From the NCBI RefSeq assembly GCF_002003265.1, contig NZ_CP019687.1:1674001-1738000 (forward strand): 64,000 nucleotides of DNA, in the 5' to 3' direction. This DNA is from Paenibacillus larvae subsp. larvae (GTDB lineage Bacteria; Bacillota; Bacilli; Paenibacillales; NBRC-103111). The notes under the pieces were generated by a model, which ran no database searches, was not told where the DNA came from, and saw nothing but the letters and a program-made list of their open reading frames with translations. Positions 15,450 to 24,301 of the stretch are shown one piece after another. How positions within the stretch are numbered: the first letter of the stretch is position 1; each line of letters starts with the position of its first letter. The position numbers and the translations under genes are program-made.

Positions 15450-16853
15450 CTAGTTCAGAATTCTTGTCCACGTTTGACCATTGCCAAAATAAATGGGCTT
15501 ATAGACCAATTCCGCCAACTTGTTAAAGTAATAGGCAGAATTAAATTGTATCCGTTGGCTGTACTTAATGCCTAATTTTGTTTTATTAGGGATATTTACA
15601 TCCTTTGCTGTCCCGTTTTTAAATACCAAGGAGTTAGAAGGATACCGTTCTGGTGTAATACTATAGATCTCTAGTTTGCTTAGATAACTATTACCACCCC
15701 AACCACCTATTGTATAGATTCTACCCCCCACTGCGCTTGAGGTTAGAGAACCCCTTCCAGTTGGCATGTTTGCGCCCTTTGTCCATGTATTTGTGGTTGT
15801 GTCGTAAATCTCTAATTCTTTGTGAACAATAGATCCACCTATTACATAGATTTTATTTCCTACCGCACTTGAGGTTAGATAAGTCCTCCCCGTTGGCATG
15901 TCTTTGCCCTTTGTCCATGTGTTTGTGGTTACGTCGTAAATTTCTAGTTTGTTAGGATTACCTCCACCCCTATTATGGCCGCCTATTGCATAAATTCTAT
16001 TCCCTACCACACCTGACGTTAGAGCATACCTTCCAGTTGGCATGTTTGCGCCCTTTGTCCATGTATTTGTGGTTGTGTCGTAAATCTCTAGTTTGTTGTG
16101 GTCGTTATCATAATTTCCACCTATTACATAGATTCTATCCCCTATTACTCCTGAGGTTAATTTTTTCCTTGCTGTTGGCATGTTTGTGCCTGCTGCCCAT
16201 GTGTTTGTAGTTGTGTCATAGATTTCTAGTTTGCTTAGATTATCACCATTATACCCACCTATAACGTAAATCTTATTCCCTACAGCACTTGAGGTTAGAT
16301 CATCCCTTCCCGTCGGCATGTCTTTGCCTGATGTCCATGTATTTGTGGTTGTGTCGTAAATCTCTAGTTTGCTTAGACTGTTAAGACCATCATGCCCGCC
16401 TATGACATAGACTTTATCTCCTACTACGCTTGATGTTAGACCACTTCTCGCCGTTGGCATGTCTTTCCCCGTTGTCCATTCACCAGATTCAGAAAAAACA
16501 TCTGTATACACAACATGTTCAATTTCATTTTGCTCATCCTGTATCCAAAACCCCGTTTTGTTTGTCGGCTCTGTAGGTTGTACATATATAGGGATATTGC
16601 CGTTATCAATGCTTCTAATTTTCGCTGCTAAGTCTTTAAATGGGTCTTCTTTTACCGCGGGCACTCCTTGGTCAGTAATGGCCTTAGCAACTTGTTCTTT
16701 CCCATTACTGACAGAGGTAAAAAGCTCGCTAATCGTAGTTTCAACATCTTTGTACTTATCTAACGTTTCTTTGATCCCGCCTTCAATCCGGTTAAAATCC
16801 TTCTCAGTCACTGTATCATCCAGTTTCCAATTTAATTTAGGTACATATGACAA
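15450..16853 (-). CDS. Kelch-repeat tail protein, probable receptor-binding protein
   Basis: A 467-residue protein. Residues 1-125 resemble the N-terminal part of phage tail proteins (MSYVPKLNWKLDDTVTEKDF, NRIEGGIKETLD). Residues about 127-420 hold six kelch repeats, each with the pattern DMPTGR..LTSSAVG..IYVIGG then KLEIYDTTTNTW, which should fold as a six-bladed beta-propeller. The last 60 residues (GTAKDVNIPNKTKLG...) are a tip or trimerisation part. Position after the baseplate genes fits host recognition. The repeats are almost identical at DNA level, so recombination could change the number of blades. Confidence 0.85.
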   Translation of the reverse strand: MSYVPKLNWKLDDTVTEKDFNRIEGGIKETLDKYKDVETTISELFTSVSNGKEQVAKAITDQGVPAVKEDPFKDLAAKIRSIDNGNIPIYVQPTEPTNKTGFWIQDEQNEIEHVVYTDVFSESGEWTTGKDMPTARSGLTSSVVGDKVYVIGGHDGLNSLSKLEIYDTTTNTWTSGKDMPTGRDDLTSSAVGNKIYVIGGYNGDNLSKLEIYDTTTNTWAAGTNMPTARKKLTSGVIGDRIYVIGGNYDNDHNKLEIYDTTTNTWTKGANMPTGRYALTSGVVGNRIYAIGGHNRGGGNPNKLEIYDVTTNTWTKGKDMPTGRTYLTSSAVGNKIYVIGGSIVHKELEIYDTTTNTWTKGANMPTGRGSLTSSAVGGRIYTIGGWGGNSYLSKLEIYSITPERYPSNSLVFKNGTAKDVNIPNKTKLGIKYSQRIQFNSAYYFNKLAELVYKPIYFGNGQTWTRILN

Positions 16854-16856
16854 GGG

Positions 16857-17135
16857 TTACACCTCCTCCACAAATAAGGTTTGTTTGATCACGGTATCTG
16901 AAGTAATCGGGATAAAGACCTCATTTTTACTAATCAACCCACCGTCCGTTGCTTTTACTTCAATGGTATGAATGTTTTCAACTGCTCCCTTGGGCACCAT
17001 ATACTCAAGATTAATTACGTGCTCATTAAGCGTCTTCTGAACGTTTTCAACTTCATATTCACCGTTCAGGACCACTTTTCCTATTCGATCCGCGGCATAC
17101 CCTGCAACCTCATTTAAAAAAGCTGTAGCAATCAT
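16857..17135 (-). CDS. Small tail protein between baseplate and fibre
   Basis: A 92-residue protein starting MIATAFLNEVAGYAADRIGK with beta-rich sequence to the end (TIEVKATDGGLISKNEVFIP). Start chosen at ATG 17135: GGAGG lies eight bases upstream and ATGA overlaps the stop of the preceding gene. Position and size match small baseplate-fibre adaptor proteins of PBSX-like phages; no firm family. Confidence 0.75.
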   Translation of the reverse strand: MIATAFLNEVAGYAADRIGKVVLNGEYEVENVQKTLNEHVINLEYMVPKGAVENIHTIEVKATDGGLISKNEVFIPITSDTVIKQTLFVEEV

Positions 17136-17713
17136 TTCACCAGTTCCTCCTTGCCTCTCTCTGCGAATGGAACCCGGCCAAGTTTCCATGATCCAAGTTT
17201 TGTCTTACGGGTCAAGGTAGACTTGTAAATATGCTCCCCAATCCCTATGCCGTCCTGCAGGGAGGTTTCTTGGTTGTAGACTAGGTTAGCCGGCTTAATG
17301 GTATGGATGGTGTGTTCCACTTCCCGAAATACCGCAGCATCATTGATTTTAGTATTGACCTTTAAAATAAACTTTTGAGGGTCCACGCTGGCTGTTGCTC
17401 GACCTTTACCAAGCAGAAAATCAAGTCTTTCCTGCAAATACCGGATGGTAAAAGGAGGCTTAGTCGAATACCGGTTAACGATACGCTTCCGCCGGAAGTC
17501 TAGACTTTCTTCCTGTGGATCTGCTTGGATACTGAGCTCATTTTCCCGGCGTTTAGTGGCCACTTCGTCTGAACGGAGGACAAATTGATTGTTTAATAGC
17601 CTCTCGATTTCAATTTGAAACAACCTAGCCTCTTCGTCCATCGTTTTCATAAGCTCTTGGAATTCCTTGATCTCTCGGTAGTAAGCCGGCAGCATATCGA
17701 TGAGTTTAGACAA
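17132..17713 (-). CDS. XkdU-like baseplate protein (DUF2313, gp48-type)
   Basis: About 193 residues beginning LSKLIDMLPAYYREIKEFQE, the usual opening of YmfQ/XkdU proteins, followed by QIEIERLLNNQFVLRSDEVATKRRENEL and RRKRIVNRYSTKPPFTIRYLQERLD. These sit in the baseplate wedge between baseplate J and the fibres. The start is most likely TTG 17713 after GGGGGTG; ATG 17695 is possible. Overlaps baseplate J by a few bases. Confidence 0.85.
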   Translation of the reverse strand: MSKLIDMLPAYYREIKEFQELMKTMDEEARLFQIEIERLLNNQFVLRSDEVATKRRENELSIQADPQEESLDFRRKRIVNRYSTKPPFTIRYLQERLDFLLGKGRATASVDPQKFILKVNTKINDAAVFREVEHTIHTIKPANLVYNQETSLQDGIGIGEHIYKSTLTRKTKLGSWKLGRVPFAERGKEELVK

Positions 17714-18782
17714 TCTGAACACCCCCAAATAAAGGGACTTCCTCGCTGCCAAGTTCCAGATTGCCGGCAGCTCCGTTTAGCTGTGTTCCCGCTATGTCTG
17801 CTACGCCGCTTACGGTCAGGATACGCGCCTCCAGCTGGCTCACCCGGACAATAAGCTTGTCCTCAATTTCCCAGCCTTTCCGCAAAGCAAGCAAATACTC
17901 GGATATTACGTTGTCCAATTCCTCCCGGATTTGTCCCACGGTAACTCCCCGGTTCAATACCAGAGTCGTACTCACCTCGACTGTAACGGGGTGAACCGGA
18001 GCAATGGTTACGGCATGTCCAATGGGAGCCCAGCCGATGCCCTTTCCGGCATTCTCCACCGGGTCAATCTCCGTCTGAATATCCTCCACCAGTTGGGGGG
18101 AAGGCGGATTAAAATCACTCGCGATAATCGTACACTTGACCGTACCGCCACCTTTCCAGGACGGAAATATCTTTACTCCCCCAACCCCGTTTATAGATTT
18201 TAACTTCCGTTGATAATCGGGGATATTTCCGCCAAACGGCTTTTCATTGAGCTGGTCGAAATACCTTTTCCTTAGACTTTCATCATCCTCTTCATCTTCT
18301 CCGGGGACGATAATGTCAGTTAATTCTGCGCTTGCCAAACCCTCGATAAAATCAATCGGCAACAGCTTGCCAAAATGCTTATTTCCTATCTCTCCAGGTA
18401 CTTCCGACTCTAAGACGTATTCGCCTATAGCTAGTTTCTTTATCGCCTTATAGGTCACCTTTTCAATACTAAAACGGCTGCCTACGGGTATGTCTTTAGG
18501 ATGACTGTTTGTATCTTCAAAGACACCTTTCCTTTTTGCTTTTGTAGCCGGCTCCCGCGTAACCCCAAAGTCTGAGGTGTTCCATTCCAAATACTCTCCG
18601 GAGGCTGTACTGGCTGAAGATAGCTTCCAGTTTATATCCAAATCTGCGTAAGCTTCAGCTAATGAAAAAGCAATAGGGGCCAGGGCATCATAAATCACGC
18701 TGCCTTCCCGTTTATCTACGTCACCCGAAACCCTGTCCAGCATTCTCTTCATGATCGCTTCAAAGGTTTGTTCCTCATACAA
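17706..18782 (-). CDS. Baseplate J-like wedge protein (XkdT family)
   Basis: A 358-residue protein of the Baseplate_J family: FEAIMKRMLDRVSGDVDKREGSVIYDALAPIA at the start is diagnostic, then RYFDQLNEKPFGGNIPDYQRK and GVGGVKIFPSWKGGGTVKCTI. It forms the wedge that links hub and fibres in contractile tails. It overlaps XkdS-like and XkdU-like genes by a few bases, showing tight operon coupling. Confidence 0.93.
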   Translation of the reverse strand: MYEEQTFEAIMKRMLDRVSGDVDKREGSVIYDALAPIAFSLAEAYADLDINWKLSSASTASGEYLEWNTSDFGVTREPATKAKRKGVFEDTNSHPKDIPVGSRFSIEKVTYKAIKKLAIGEYVLESEVPGEIGNKHFGKLLPIDFIEGLASAELTDIIVPGEDEEDDESLRKRYFDQLNEKPFGGNIPDYQRKLKSINGVGGVKIFPSWKGGGTVKCTIIASDFNPPSPQLVEDIQTEIDPVENAGKGIGWAPIGHAVTIAPVHPVTVEVSTTLVLNRGVTVGQIREELDNVISEYLLALRKGWEIEDKLIVRVSQLEARILTVSGVADIAGTQLNGAAGNLELGSEEVPLFGGVQIV

Positions 18783-19185
18783 TTTCCTTCACCTCCTGTA
18801 CTTCATTGATCACCCCAAAAACACTCGTTATAGTAAAGGAGACAGTAGTAGAGTCACCAGACGAATCAAATCTAAAGTTTCCTACTTCTTTTATTCGGTC
18901 ATCCTGCATAAGTGCTTCGGAAATGCGTCTTTTAAGATCGGACTGTACAAGCCCAGGAGTTTTCCCAATCAATGGTTTTATATCGCTTCCATACCTATCG
19001 CTGTATATGAGGTGTTCGAAACGGGATGTACACAGGATTTTCTTTACAGACTGCTTTACGGATTCTAGACCGTCTACGGTTCCCGTTACTCGTTTCTGTT
19101 CAAAATCTATTTTGTAGGTCTTGCTTGGCTGCTGCGTGATTTGAATGGTGTCATCGGGCGCTAAAATGGATCCGGTAGGAAGCAT
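18775..19185 (-). CDS. XkdS-like baseplate protein (DUF2634, gp25-like)
   Basis: A 136-residue protein with TYKIDFEQKRVTGTVDGLES and the conserved RFEHLIYSDRYGSDIKPLIGK. This family corresponds to the gp25-like lysozyme-fold wedge of contractile tails. Ends seven bases inside the baseplate J gene. Confidence 0.88.
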   Translation of the reverse strand: MLPTGSILAPDDTIQITQQPSKTYKIDFEQKRVTGTVDGLESVKQSVKKILCTSRFEHLIYSDRYGSDIKPLIGKTPGLVQSDLKRRISEALMQDDRIKEVGNFRFDSSGDSTTVSFTITSVFGVINEVQEVKEIV

Positions 19186-19187
19186 GG

Positions 19188-19430
19188 TTACACCACCTTT
19201 CCAAGTATCACATAGCTATGCCCGCCTTGGACGCGAAGCAAAGCTATCCTATCTCCCACAGATAATTCCTTGGCCTGATCCAGCACAATGAAAAAATCCT
19301 CTGTGAGAGCAAAACGCTGATCGACGTTTACCTCAAGAGGACTCGTTTTGTTTATTTCTCCAAATAGAATAGCAACGGGATTCGACGTATCGACAGCACC
19401 AAGAGCAGCCTGCTTAATAATGTTCAGCAT
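19188..19430 (-). CDS. XkdR-like protein (DUF2577)
   Basis: An 80-residue beta-rich protein with SNPVAILFGEINKTSPLEVNVDQRF and SVGDRIALLRVQGGHSYVILG, the DUF2577 pattern. In PBSX-like phages it lies between the hub (XkdQ) and XkdS, probably an OB-fold spike or hub part. It starts at the hub stop codon. Confidence 0.85.
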   Translation of the reverse strand: MLNIIKQAALGAVDTSNPVAILFGEINKTSPLEVNVDQRFALTEDFFIVLDQAKELSVGDRIALLRVQGGHSYVILGKVV

Positions 19431-20413
19431 TATATCACCTTCAAATCTAACGTCATCGTATGGTCTTCTCCCTCAAATTTGTGCGTGCACTCATCAATTA
19501 GGAAATATTGTTTGATCTCCAATTCCTTGATGACAATGGGAATAAAACACCCTGCACGGATTCGCAAGTCTCCAATCGCATCAATCCGGATTTTTCTTTG
19601 CTCCCGGTTGTGCAACTCAATGAGGTTATTCATGATTTCCTGTGCTTGAGCGCTGTTTAGTTTCTCATCGATCTTTCGAAAGAGTTGGAGCCTTCCCCAC
19701 TTGGCTATATTGGCACTGTCTTGAGCTATATAGACATCTCTGCGTTTCGTTTCTTTGTTGTCCTGAACCACTTTCACCCGGTTGTATGTCTCGCCATCAA
19801 TGGACCTTTCATAGTCGTAATCCGTCATGAAGCTTTTATCCCCTATTACGGCATCTACCCTCATGTCATTAATATTTCTGAGTGTCAATTTACCGAAATC
19901 ATCGTAAAAAACATAGTTTCGGTGCGTAGCGATGAGTGTTGTATCTAAAGCTTTGCAAATGATGTCCATAAGCTTTTTGTCGTCTTCAGCCATGGGTGGG
20001 AGGACATAACCGGTATTATCTAAGTAACCAACAGAAAGCTGCAAATCCCCCGCAATACGCCGGATCACATCGGTAGCTGTCATACCCTTAAATACATAGG
20101 TGTCATTTGAATTTAAGTAACGCGTTTGATCATAACAAGTGAGTGTAACCTGTTCATCTGCTCCGCTGCTAATTTTAAAAATGTAACCGTAGAATAGGTT
20201 TACACCGTTCATGCGGAACCGGATGACATCCCCATTTTCAAAACCAAAAATAGCATTCTGATACAACCCCTTTTTGATACAAGATATATTTAATTCAGCC
20301 GGCTTTCCGATCCGGGATGTCTTATAAGTGATCTCCGTTACGAGTTCAGAGATTTCCCAGATGATCCCGCGCTTCTTGCTGTTCATCAGGATTTCTTTAA
20401 CGCTTTTTTTCAT
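19430..20413 (-). CDS. XkdQ-like baseplate hub protein
   Basis: A 327-residue protein with the hub features GNVFRFRMNGVNLFYGYIFK-type OB segment (about 65-85), YVFKGMTATDVIRRIAGDLQL and a late KQYFLIDECTHKFEGEDHTM. Family members (gpD/gp27-like) form the trimeric hub that the spike sits on. Follows the LysM gene by four bases. Confidence 0.88.
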   Translation of the reverse strand: MKKSVKEILMNSKKRGIIWEISELVTEITYKTSRIGKPAELNISCIKKGLYQNAIFGFENGDVIRFRMNGVNLFYGYIFKISSGADEQVTLTCYDQTRYLNSNDTYVFKGMTATDVIRRIAGDLQLSVGYLDNTGYVLPPMAEDDKKLMDIICKALDTTLIATHRNYVFYDDFGKLTLRNINDMRVDAVIGDKSFMTDYDYERSIDGETYNRVKVVQDNKETKRRDVYIAQDSANIAKWGRLQLFRKIDEKLNSAQAQEIMNNLIELHNREQRKIRIDAIGDLRIRAGCFIPIVIKELEIKQYFLIDECTHKFEGEDHTMTLDLKVI

Positions 20414-20417
20414 GACC

Positions 20418-21056
20418 TCACCTTAACCTTATGACGGATCCAACTTTCAATTTCTTGACTTGTTCATCCGTCATGTTGTTCATGTTTTGAAGTTCCTTCA
20501 GTGTGGTGCCATGCTTCTGGGCGATGCGGAAGAGGGTTTCGCCGGGTAAAACCTTATGTGTCGTTTTGGATTCTCGCTCATCCGGCCGCCCCGTGTCCAC
20601 CTGTACCCCGTTACTGGTAATAATAGCCCGGTTAGCCTCGTAGAAAAGGTATTCCTTCAGACTCAGTGAATATTCAATATCTCCCGGAGATCCTGCTACT
20701 TCCTTGTAGGTGAACTCTTCAATGGACATGGCCAAATTGATATCTATTGTATCTCCGACATAGATAAACCGGATAGGGTGGATTTTGGTGAGCCATTTTT
20801 CTAAGTAGCCCACATAGTGGGAGGGTTCCAGGAGTACCGCGTCCTTTTCGACAAAGGGATAATTCATGGCCGGAAAAATGCTCTCGAACTTGATGTCACG
20901 AAGCCTTAACTCTTTGATCACATTGATTTCTCCTAACCCTACCGCACTGTAGGTCTTCCCGTTATTTCCCCCACTGATTTCAATATTCTCAGGATTTACG
21001 GGGAGCTTGAATCCTTCCTCCTGGTTGTTATAACTGAGCCAGATCCCCGTTCTCAT
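20418..21056 (-). CDS. XkdP-like LysM-domain baseplate protein
   Basis: A 212-residue protein. The body (LPVNPENIEISGGNNGKTYS, IHPIRFIYVGDT) is the XkdP/gp53-like adaptor; the last 45 residues are a LysM domain (HKVLPGETLFRIAQKHGTTL, MNNMTDEQVKKLKVGSVIRL). LysM binds peptidoglycan or helps attach the baseplate to the tail tube. The ATG overlaps the end of the tape-measure gene. Confidence 0.9.
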   Translation of the reverse strand: MRTGIWLSYNNQEEGFKLPVNPENIEISGGNNGKTYSAVGLGEINVIKELRLRDIKFESIFPAMNYPFVEKDAVLLEPSHYVGYLEKWLTKIHPIRFIYVGDTIDINLAMSIEEFTYKEVAGSPGDIEYSLSLKEYLFYEANRAIITSNGVQVDTGRPDERESKTTHKVLPGETLFRIAQKHGTTLKELQNMNNMTDEQVKKLKVGSVIRLR

Positions 21057-23161
21057 CCATACACCCCCTGAGCGCTTGCAACGATGTCACTTTGAAGTTT
21101 ATCTGTGAGCCGATCAATGATCTCATCAAGCGTATAGCCTTCTCGGATATCTCCTGTCTTGACATTAACTGTCGGAGTTAGCGTAACGAAATTCTGGATA
21201 CTTTTCATCTCTGCCAGCTCCCGCATGACTTTCAGATCCTCACTTGAGATATCTACTTGATCTTCGATCTTTCCGACTTTGTCCACTTTCTTAAGTGACT
21301 TCGGCATTTTCACCTTTGGCTGTTTAGGTGCCTTGGGCATTTTCGGCTTCTTCTTTTTATCATCATCGGAAATAGGAGCCATTTTCCCTGCCTTCGCATC
21401 CCATTTGTTGAGGATATCATCTGGATCATATCCGGGCATTTTGAAGCCATCTTTGAGTTTATTGGTAAAATCAAAACCTTTTCCATAACCCGTATCAAAC
21501 GAATCTTTTAGGTTCCACTGTTCCATTTTATATTTTGAAAAATCCACAACATCTTTATCACTTGTGGGCTTCGGAATGCTATCTATAACACCCTGCACCC
21601 TATCTGAAAGGGCATGGGGGTTCTCGGTATCAAGAAGCCCTACTGACTTAAATTTGGTGCCCAAAACCATATTGAGCCCTTGCGCAAACAAGTTAAAGGC
21701 TCTAAGTGCTATATTGATAGCCTCAAAGATCACCTTTGTAAATACCCCGGCAAAATCTTCTGCACTTCGAATCATATTGACCATGTATTTGCCAAAGTCT
21801 ACCGCCATATTGTAAAAATAGTTCTTCACTGCGTATACAGGATCAATAAAGACATTCACCAAAAACTCAGCGAACGATACGACCCTATTCCACATTAAGG
21901 CAAAACCGTTATGAAAAAAGGCAAAAAAGGAGCCGAATAATCCAGCAACAAAACCTAGTATTTCCTGCGCCGTAACCCCGAAAAGAATAAGAACCGCAAT
22001 GATTACCCCTATAGCTAAGGCAATGCCGAATAATATTGGGTTAGTGAACAGAAATTTAAGCATAACCCCCAACACAACTTGCCCTAACTGTAGTAAAGAA
22101 GCAATGAGCGCCGGAACATATTGCAAAGCTAAAATAGCAAAAAAAGCTAGGATGGCCGAAGCATAGGGAGCGATCACATCAAACAGCCAAATGACATTAT
22201 TGCCTATCCAGCCTATCGCAACCGCAATTCCATACAGCAAAGAGCCAAGGATGACAAAAAAGGTTTGAATCCCCTGACTCTGTATGATTTGATTAAATAA
22301 ATTAATCAGCGGCATGAACGCTTGAACCGCCCATCTCCCGGCATCGGCAAACATGTTTTTTAAATTGTTTAAGAGCATTTTCCATTTATATGCCGGTCCA
22401 TCCAGCATGCGGTTAAAGGCATCTTTCCCCATGCTTTCAAGTTCTAAAAGCTTTTGAAAGGATTGGATAAATCCGTCTATGTCGCCTTTTTTGGCTTTTT
22501 CAACTAGTCCCGTGCTTCTGATTTTTGCTTTCCCAATATTAAACCGTTCAGAAAGAGATACAATATCCCCCGATAAGGCTTCCTTTACAGAGAAAACCGC
22601 CCCAGCAAGCCCATTTCCGGCAGTATCAAAGGCGTTGAGCTGTTTGGCGATCATGTTTAATTCTTGAATCTGGCCACTGTTCTTTGTAGTAGAAAAGAAA
22701 GAGAGTGCGCCGGTTAACGCCTCCTTGACATCCACCCCAGCTTTAATCGCATTGCCTTTGAACTTTTCAAACATCGCTTTCCCGACTTCAGAATCCCCTG
22801 TTCTAGCCTTGAACATATCCTCCATCTTCTGCTGTTCCATGGCCCCGCCGATCGTGGCATTCCACACTTTTTTCGCAGCTTCAAGGCCTACATATGCCGC
22901 AGCAATGGATTTGATGCTTTTGGTGAGATTATGGGCTTTATTCGTGCCGTCCTGAAGCTGATGGTTGAATTTGGACTGCGCTGCCGTATTTCTACTGATC
23001 ACCCCGCTGACATCTAAGGAAGCCTTCATGTTATGAGTACGATTGGCGGCGGCCTGCAATTTTTGTAATGCGGAGTCAGCGGATTTCGCACCTCGAGCAA
23101 AGTTTTGAAATGGGTTAGAAAAGGCATCAAAGATTTTGAGTGATGCTGCTACAGTTGCCAT
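21053..23161 (-). CDS. Tape-measure protein
   Basis: A 702-residue protein: N-terminal coiled region (MATVAASLKIFDAFSNPFQNFARG), a middle with helices and glycine-rich hydrophobic segments around 300-420 (FFVILGSLLYGIAVAIGWIG, ILFGIALAIGVIIAVLILFG), and a lysine-rich stretch near 600 (KKKKPKMPKAPKQPK). This is the XkdO/YqbO position and plan. It sets tail length; 702 residues implies a tail of roughly 100 nm by the usual 1.5 angstrom per residue rule. Starts 54 bases after the chaperone frame. Confidence 0.92.
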   Translation of the reverse strand: MATVAASLKIFDAFSNPFQNFARGAKSADSALQKLQAAANRTHNMKASLDVSGVISRNTAAQSKFNHQLQDGTNKAHNLTKSIKSIAAAYVGLEAAKKVWNATIGGAMEQQKMEDMFKARTGDSEVGKAMFEKFKGNAIKAGVDVKEALTGALSFFSTTKNSGQIQELNMIAKQLNAFDTAGNGLAGAVFSVKEALSGDIVSLSERFNIGKAKIRSTGLVEKAKKGDIDGFIQSFQKLLELESMGKDAFNRMLDGPAYKWKMLLNNLKNMFADAGRWAVQAFMPLINLFNQIIQSQGIQTFFVILGSLLYGIAVAIGWIGNNVIWLFDVIAPYASAILAFFAILALQYVPALIASLLQLGQVVLGVMLKFLFTNPILFGIALAIGVIIAVLILFGVTAQEILGFVAGLFGSFFAFFHNGFALMWNRVVSFAEFLVNVFIDPVYAVKNYFYNMAVDFGKYMVNMIRSAEDFAGVFTKVIFEAINIALRAFNLFAQGLNMVLGTKFKSVGLLDTENPHALSDRVQGVIDSIPKPTSDKDVVDFSKYKMEQWNLKDSFDTGYGKGFDFTNKLKDGFKMPGYDPDDILNKWDAKAGKMAPISDDDKKKKPKMPKAPKQPKVKMPKSLKKVDKVGKIEDQVDISSEDLKVMRELAEMKSIQNFVTLTPTVNVKTGDIREGYTLDEIIDRLTDKLQSDIVASAQGVYG

Positions 23162-23214
23162 ACTTCACCCCCCTAAGTAGAGAAAGGCACTCTATAAGAG
23201 CGCCTTACCCACTG

Positions 23215-23385
23215 TTATTCTTTCATTTTGTCTCGCAATTTCTTCTCTTCTTTCACGCGCATATCAATCATCTTGTAGATGGCGGCTTTTTCGAAGCGCG
23301 ACATTTTGACTAACTCATGTGGCAAAATATGAAGTTCATGGAGGGCGTAGTAAGCATAATTCGTCTCACCATCGCCCTCTTCCAT
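23215..23385 (-). CDS. Tail assembly chaperone extension (gpT-type), made by -1 frameshift
   Basis: A 56-codon frame MEEGDGETNYAYYALHELHI...RVKEEKKLRDKMKE lying -1 relative to the XkdN-like gene just upstream. The sequence at the junction is ATA AAA AAC TAA TGG: A AAA AAC is a canonical slippery heptamer, and a -1 slip reads through the stop as CTA ATG GAA GAG. The product would be a G-T fusion as in lambda and many other phages. The ATG overlapping the TAA may also allow separate starts. It lies between XkdN and the tape measure, exactly where the chaperone pair belongs. Confidence 0.88.
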   Translation of the reverse strand: MEEGDGETNYAYYALHELHILPHELVKMSRFEKAAIYKMIDMRVKEEKKLRDKMKE

Positions 23386-23810
23386 TAGTTTTTTATTTCT
23401 TCTTTTAGATCTTCGATGTCTTTATCAAAGCCGTTGATCTCCTGTACTTTTTCAATCAGATTCGCATACTCCCCAGGAAGCAGCATCCTGCGTAAGAGGT
23501 TTTCGGCCCCCAATGTTCCATAGGACTGCTGCAGTTCCACATTCTTTAAATCTGGGAAAACAACACTAGCTACCGCCAGTTTCGCCAAGTAAAGCTCATT
23601 ATTGGTTTCTGTCGTATACATGCCATTTTTGGATTTTACTTTTCTTGTTGCAGACTTGCGGATCTCTTCATTCTCGGCTTCCGTCATGCTGCGGATTTCC
23701 CACGGTACAGGTTTTCCGTCCTTATCTTTAAACCGATCGGATACCACGACCTTCTCCGTAATGGCTTCGCCAGCCTCTTGGGCAAAAAATGCTTGTAATC
23801 CTCCACTCAT
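23385..23810 (-). CDS. XkdN-like tail assembly chaperone (gpG-type)
   Basis: A 141-residue protein: GLQAFFAQEAGEAITEKVVV, VPWEIRSMTEAENEEIRKSA, YLAKLAVASVVFPDLKN and YGTLGAENLLRRMLLPGEYANL match the XkdN/YqbN (phage XkdN-like) family. It coats the tape measure during tail assembly. Ends at a slippery A AAA AAC TAA, allowing the longer gpGT form. Confidence 0.92.
   Translation of the reverse strand: MSGGLQAFFAQEAGEAITEKVVVSDRFKDKDGKPVPWEIRSMTEAENEEIRKSATRKVKSKNGMYTTETNNELYLAKLAVASVVFPDLKNVELQQSYGTLGAENLLRRMLLPGEYANLIEKVQEINGFDKDIEDLKEEIKN
23388..23394 (-). promoter_or_regulatory. Programmed -1 frameshift heptamer A AAA AAC
   Basis: In the zero frame of the XkdN-like gene the codons read ATA AAA AAC TAA. 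Tandem slippage of the tRNAs by one base leads into the 23215-23385 frame. Heptamer, stop codon and conserved position all agree with the lambda G/T type recoding signal. Confidence 0.88.
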
Positions 23811-23836
23811 TGTTTTTCAGTCTCCTTTTTTTAAAA

Positions 23837-24300
23837 TTAGTATAGGGTTGGTTTTTTGAACGAATCGATAATATCTACATCGTCGAAGGTGAAGCTGACT
23901 TCTTCGTCTAAAGCATCACCCTCTATATCCAGTTTAGCTATGATCACTTCGTCTAAGTTGACGTTCTTTAAAATGACGGTTTGGGCTCCTATTTCAGATG
24001 CCGGGTCCTCATTGGTGATCATGATATCAAAGTAGGTATCTTTTCCCGTTTTGATATAATCCAGCATAAGCTGGCGGAATGTTGTGGTGACATAATAAAG
24101 GGTCATTTTCCCCTCGCCTGACCATCCATTCGCTTTGTGCTGGTCGCCACGTTTTCCCAGTGTACGAATTTCCTTTTTATTTTTTTGGCGGTCACCTCAA
24201 TGCTTTTTACGTAAAACATTTCTTCTGCTCTTCCCTTGATGGTTGCATAGGCTCGCCCTTCCTGTCCGGAAATGGCATCTGCTGCTTTCATCCAAGACAT
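23837..24300 (-). pseudogene. Tail tube protein (XkdM-like), split by a one-base indel
   Basis: Two frames add up to one XkdM/YqbM tail tube protein of about 154 residues. The first frame gives MSWMKAADAISGQEGRAYAT...SIEVTAKK and then leaves frame. The other reads EIRTLGKRGDQHKANGWSGE, then GKMTLYYVTTTFRQLMLDY to the end at 23837. The break is at a run of seven A (24180-24186 region, minus strand); eight would restore VTAKKNKKEIRTLG, the expected family sequence. The tail tube is essential, so this is a sequencing error, slippage on the A-run, or a real knockout. Confidence 0.85.
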
Positions 24301-24301
24301 A

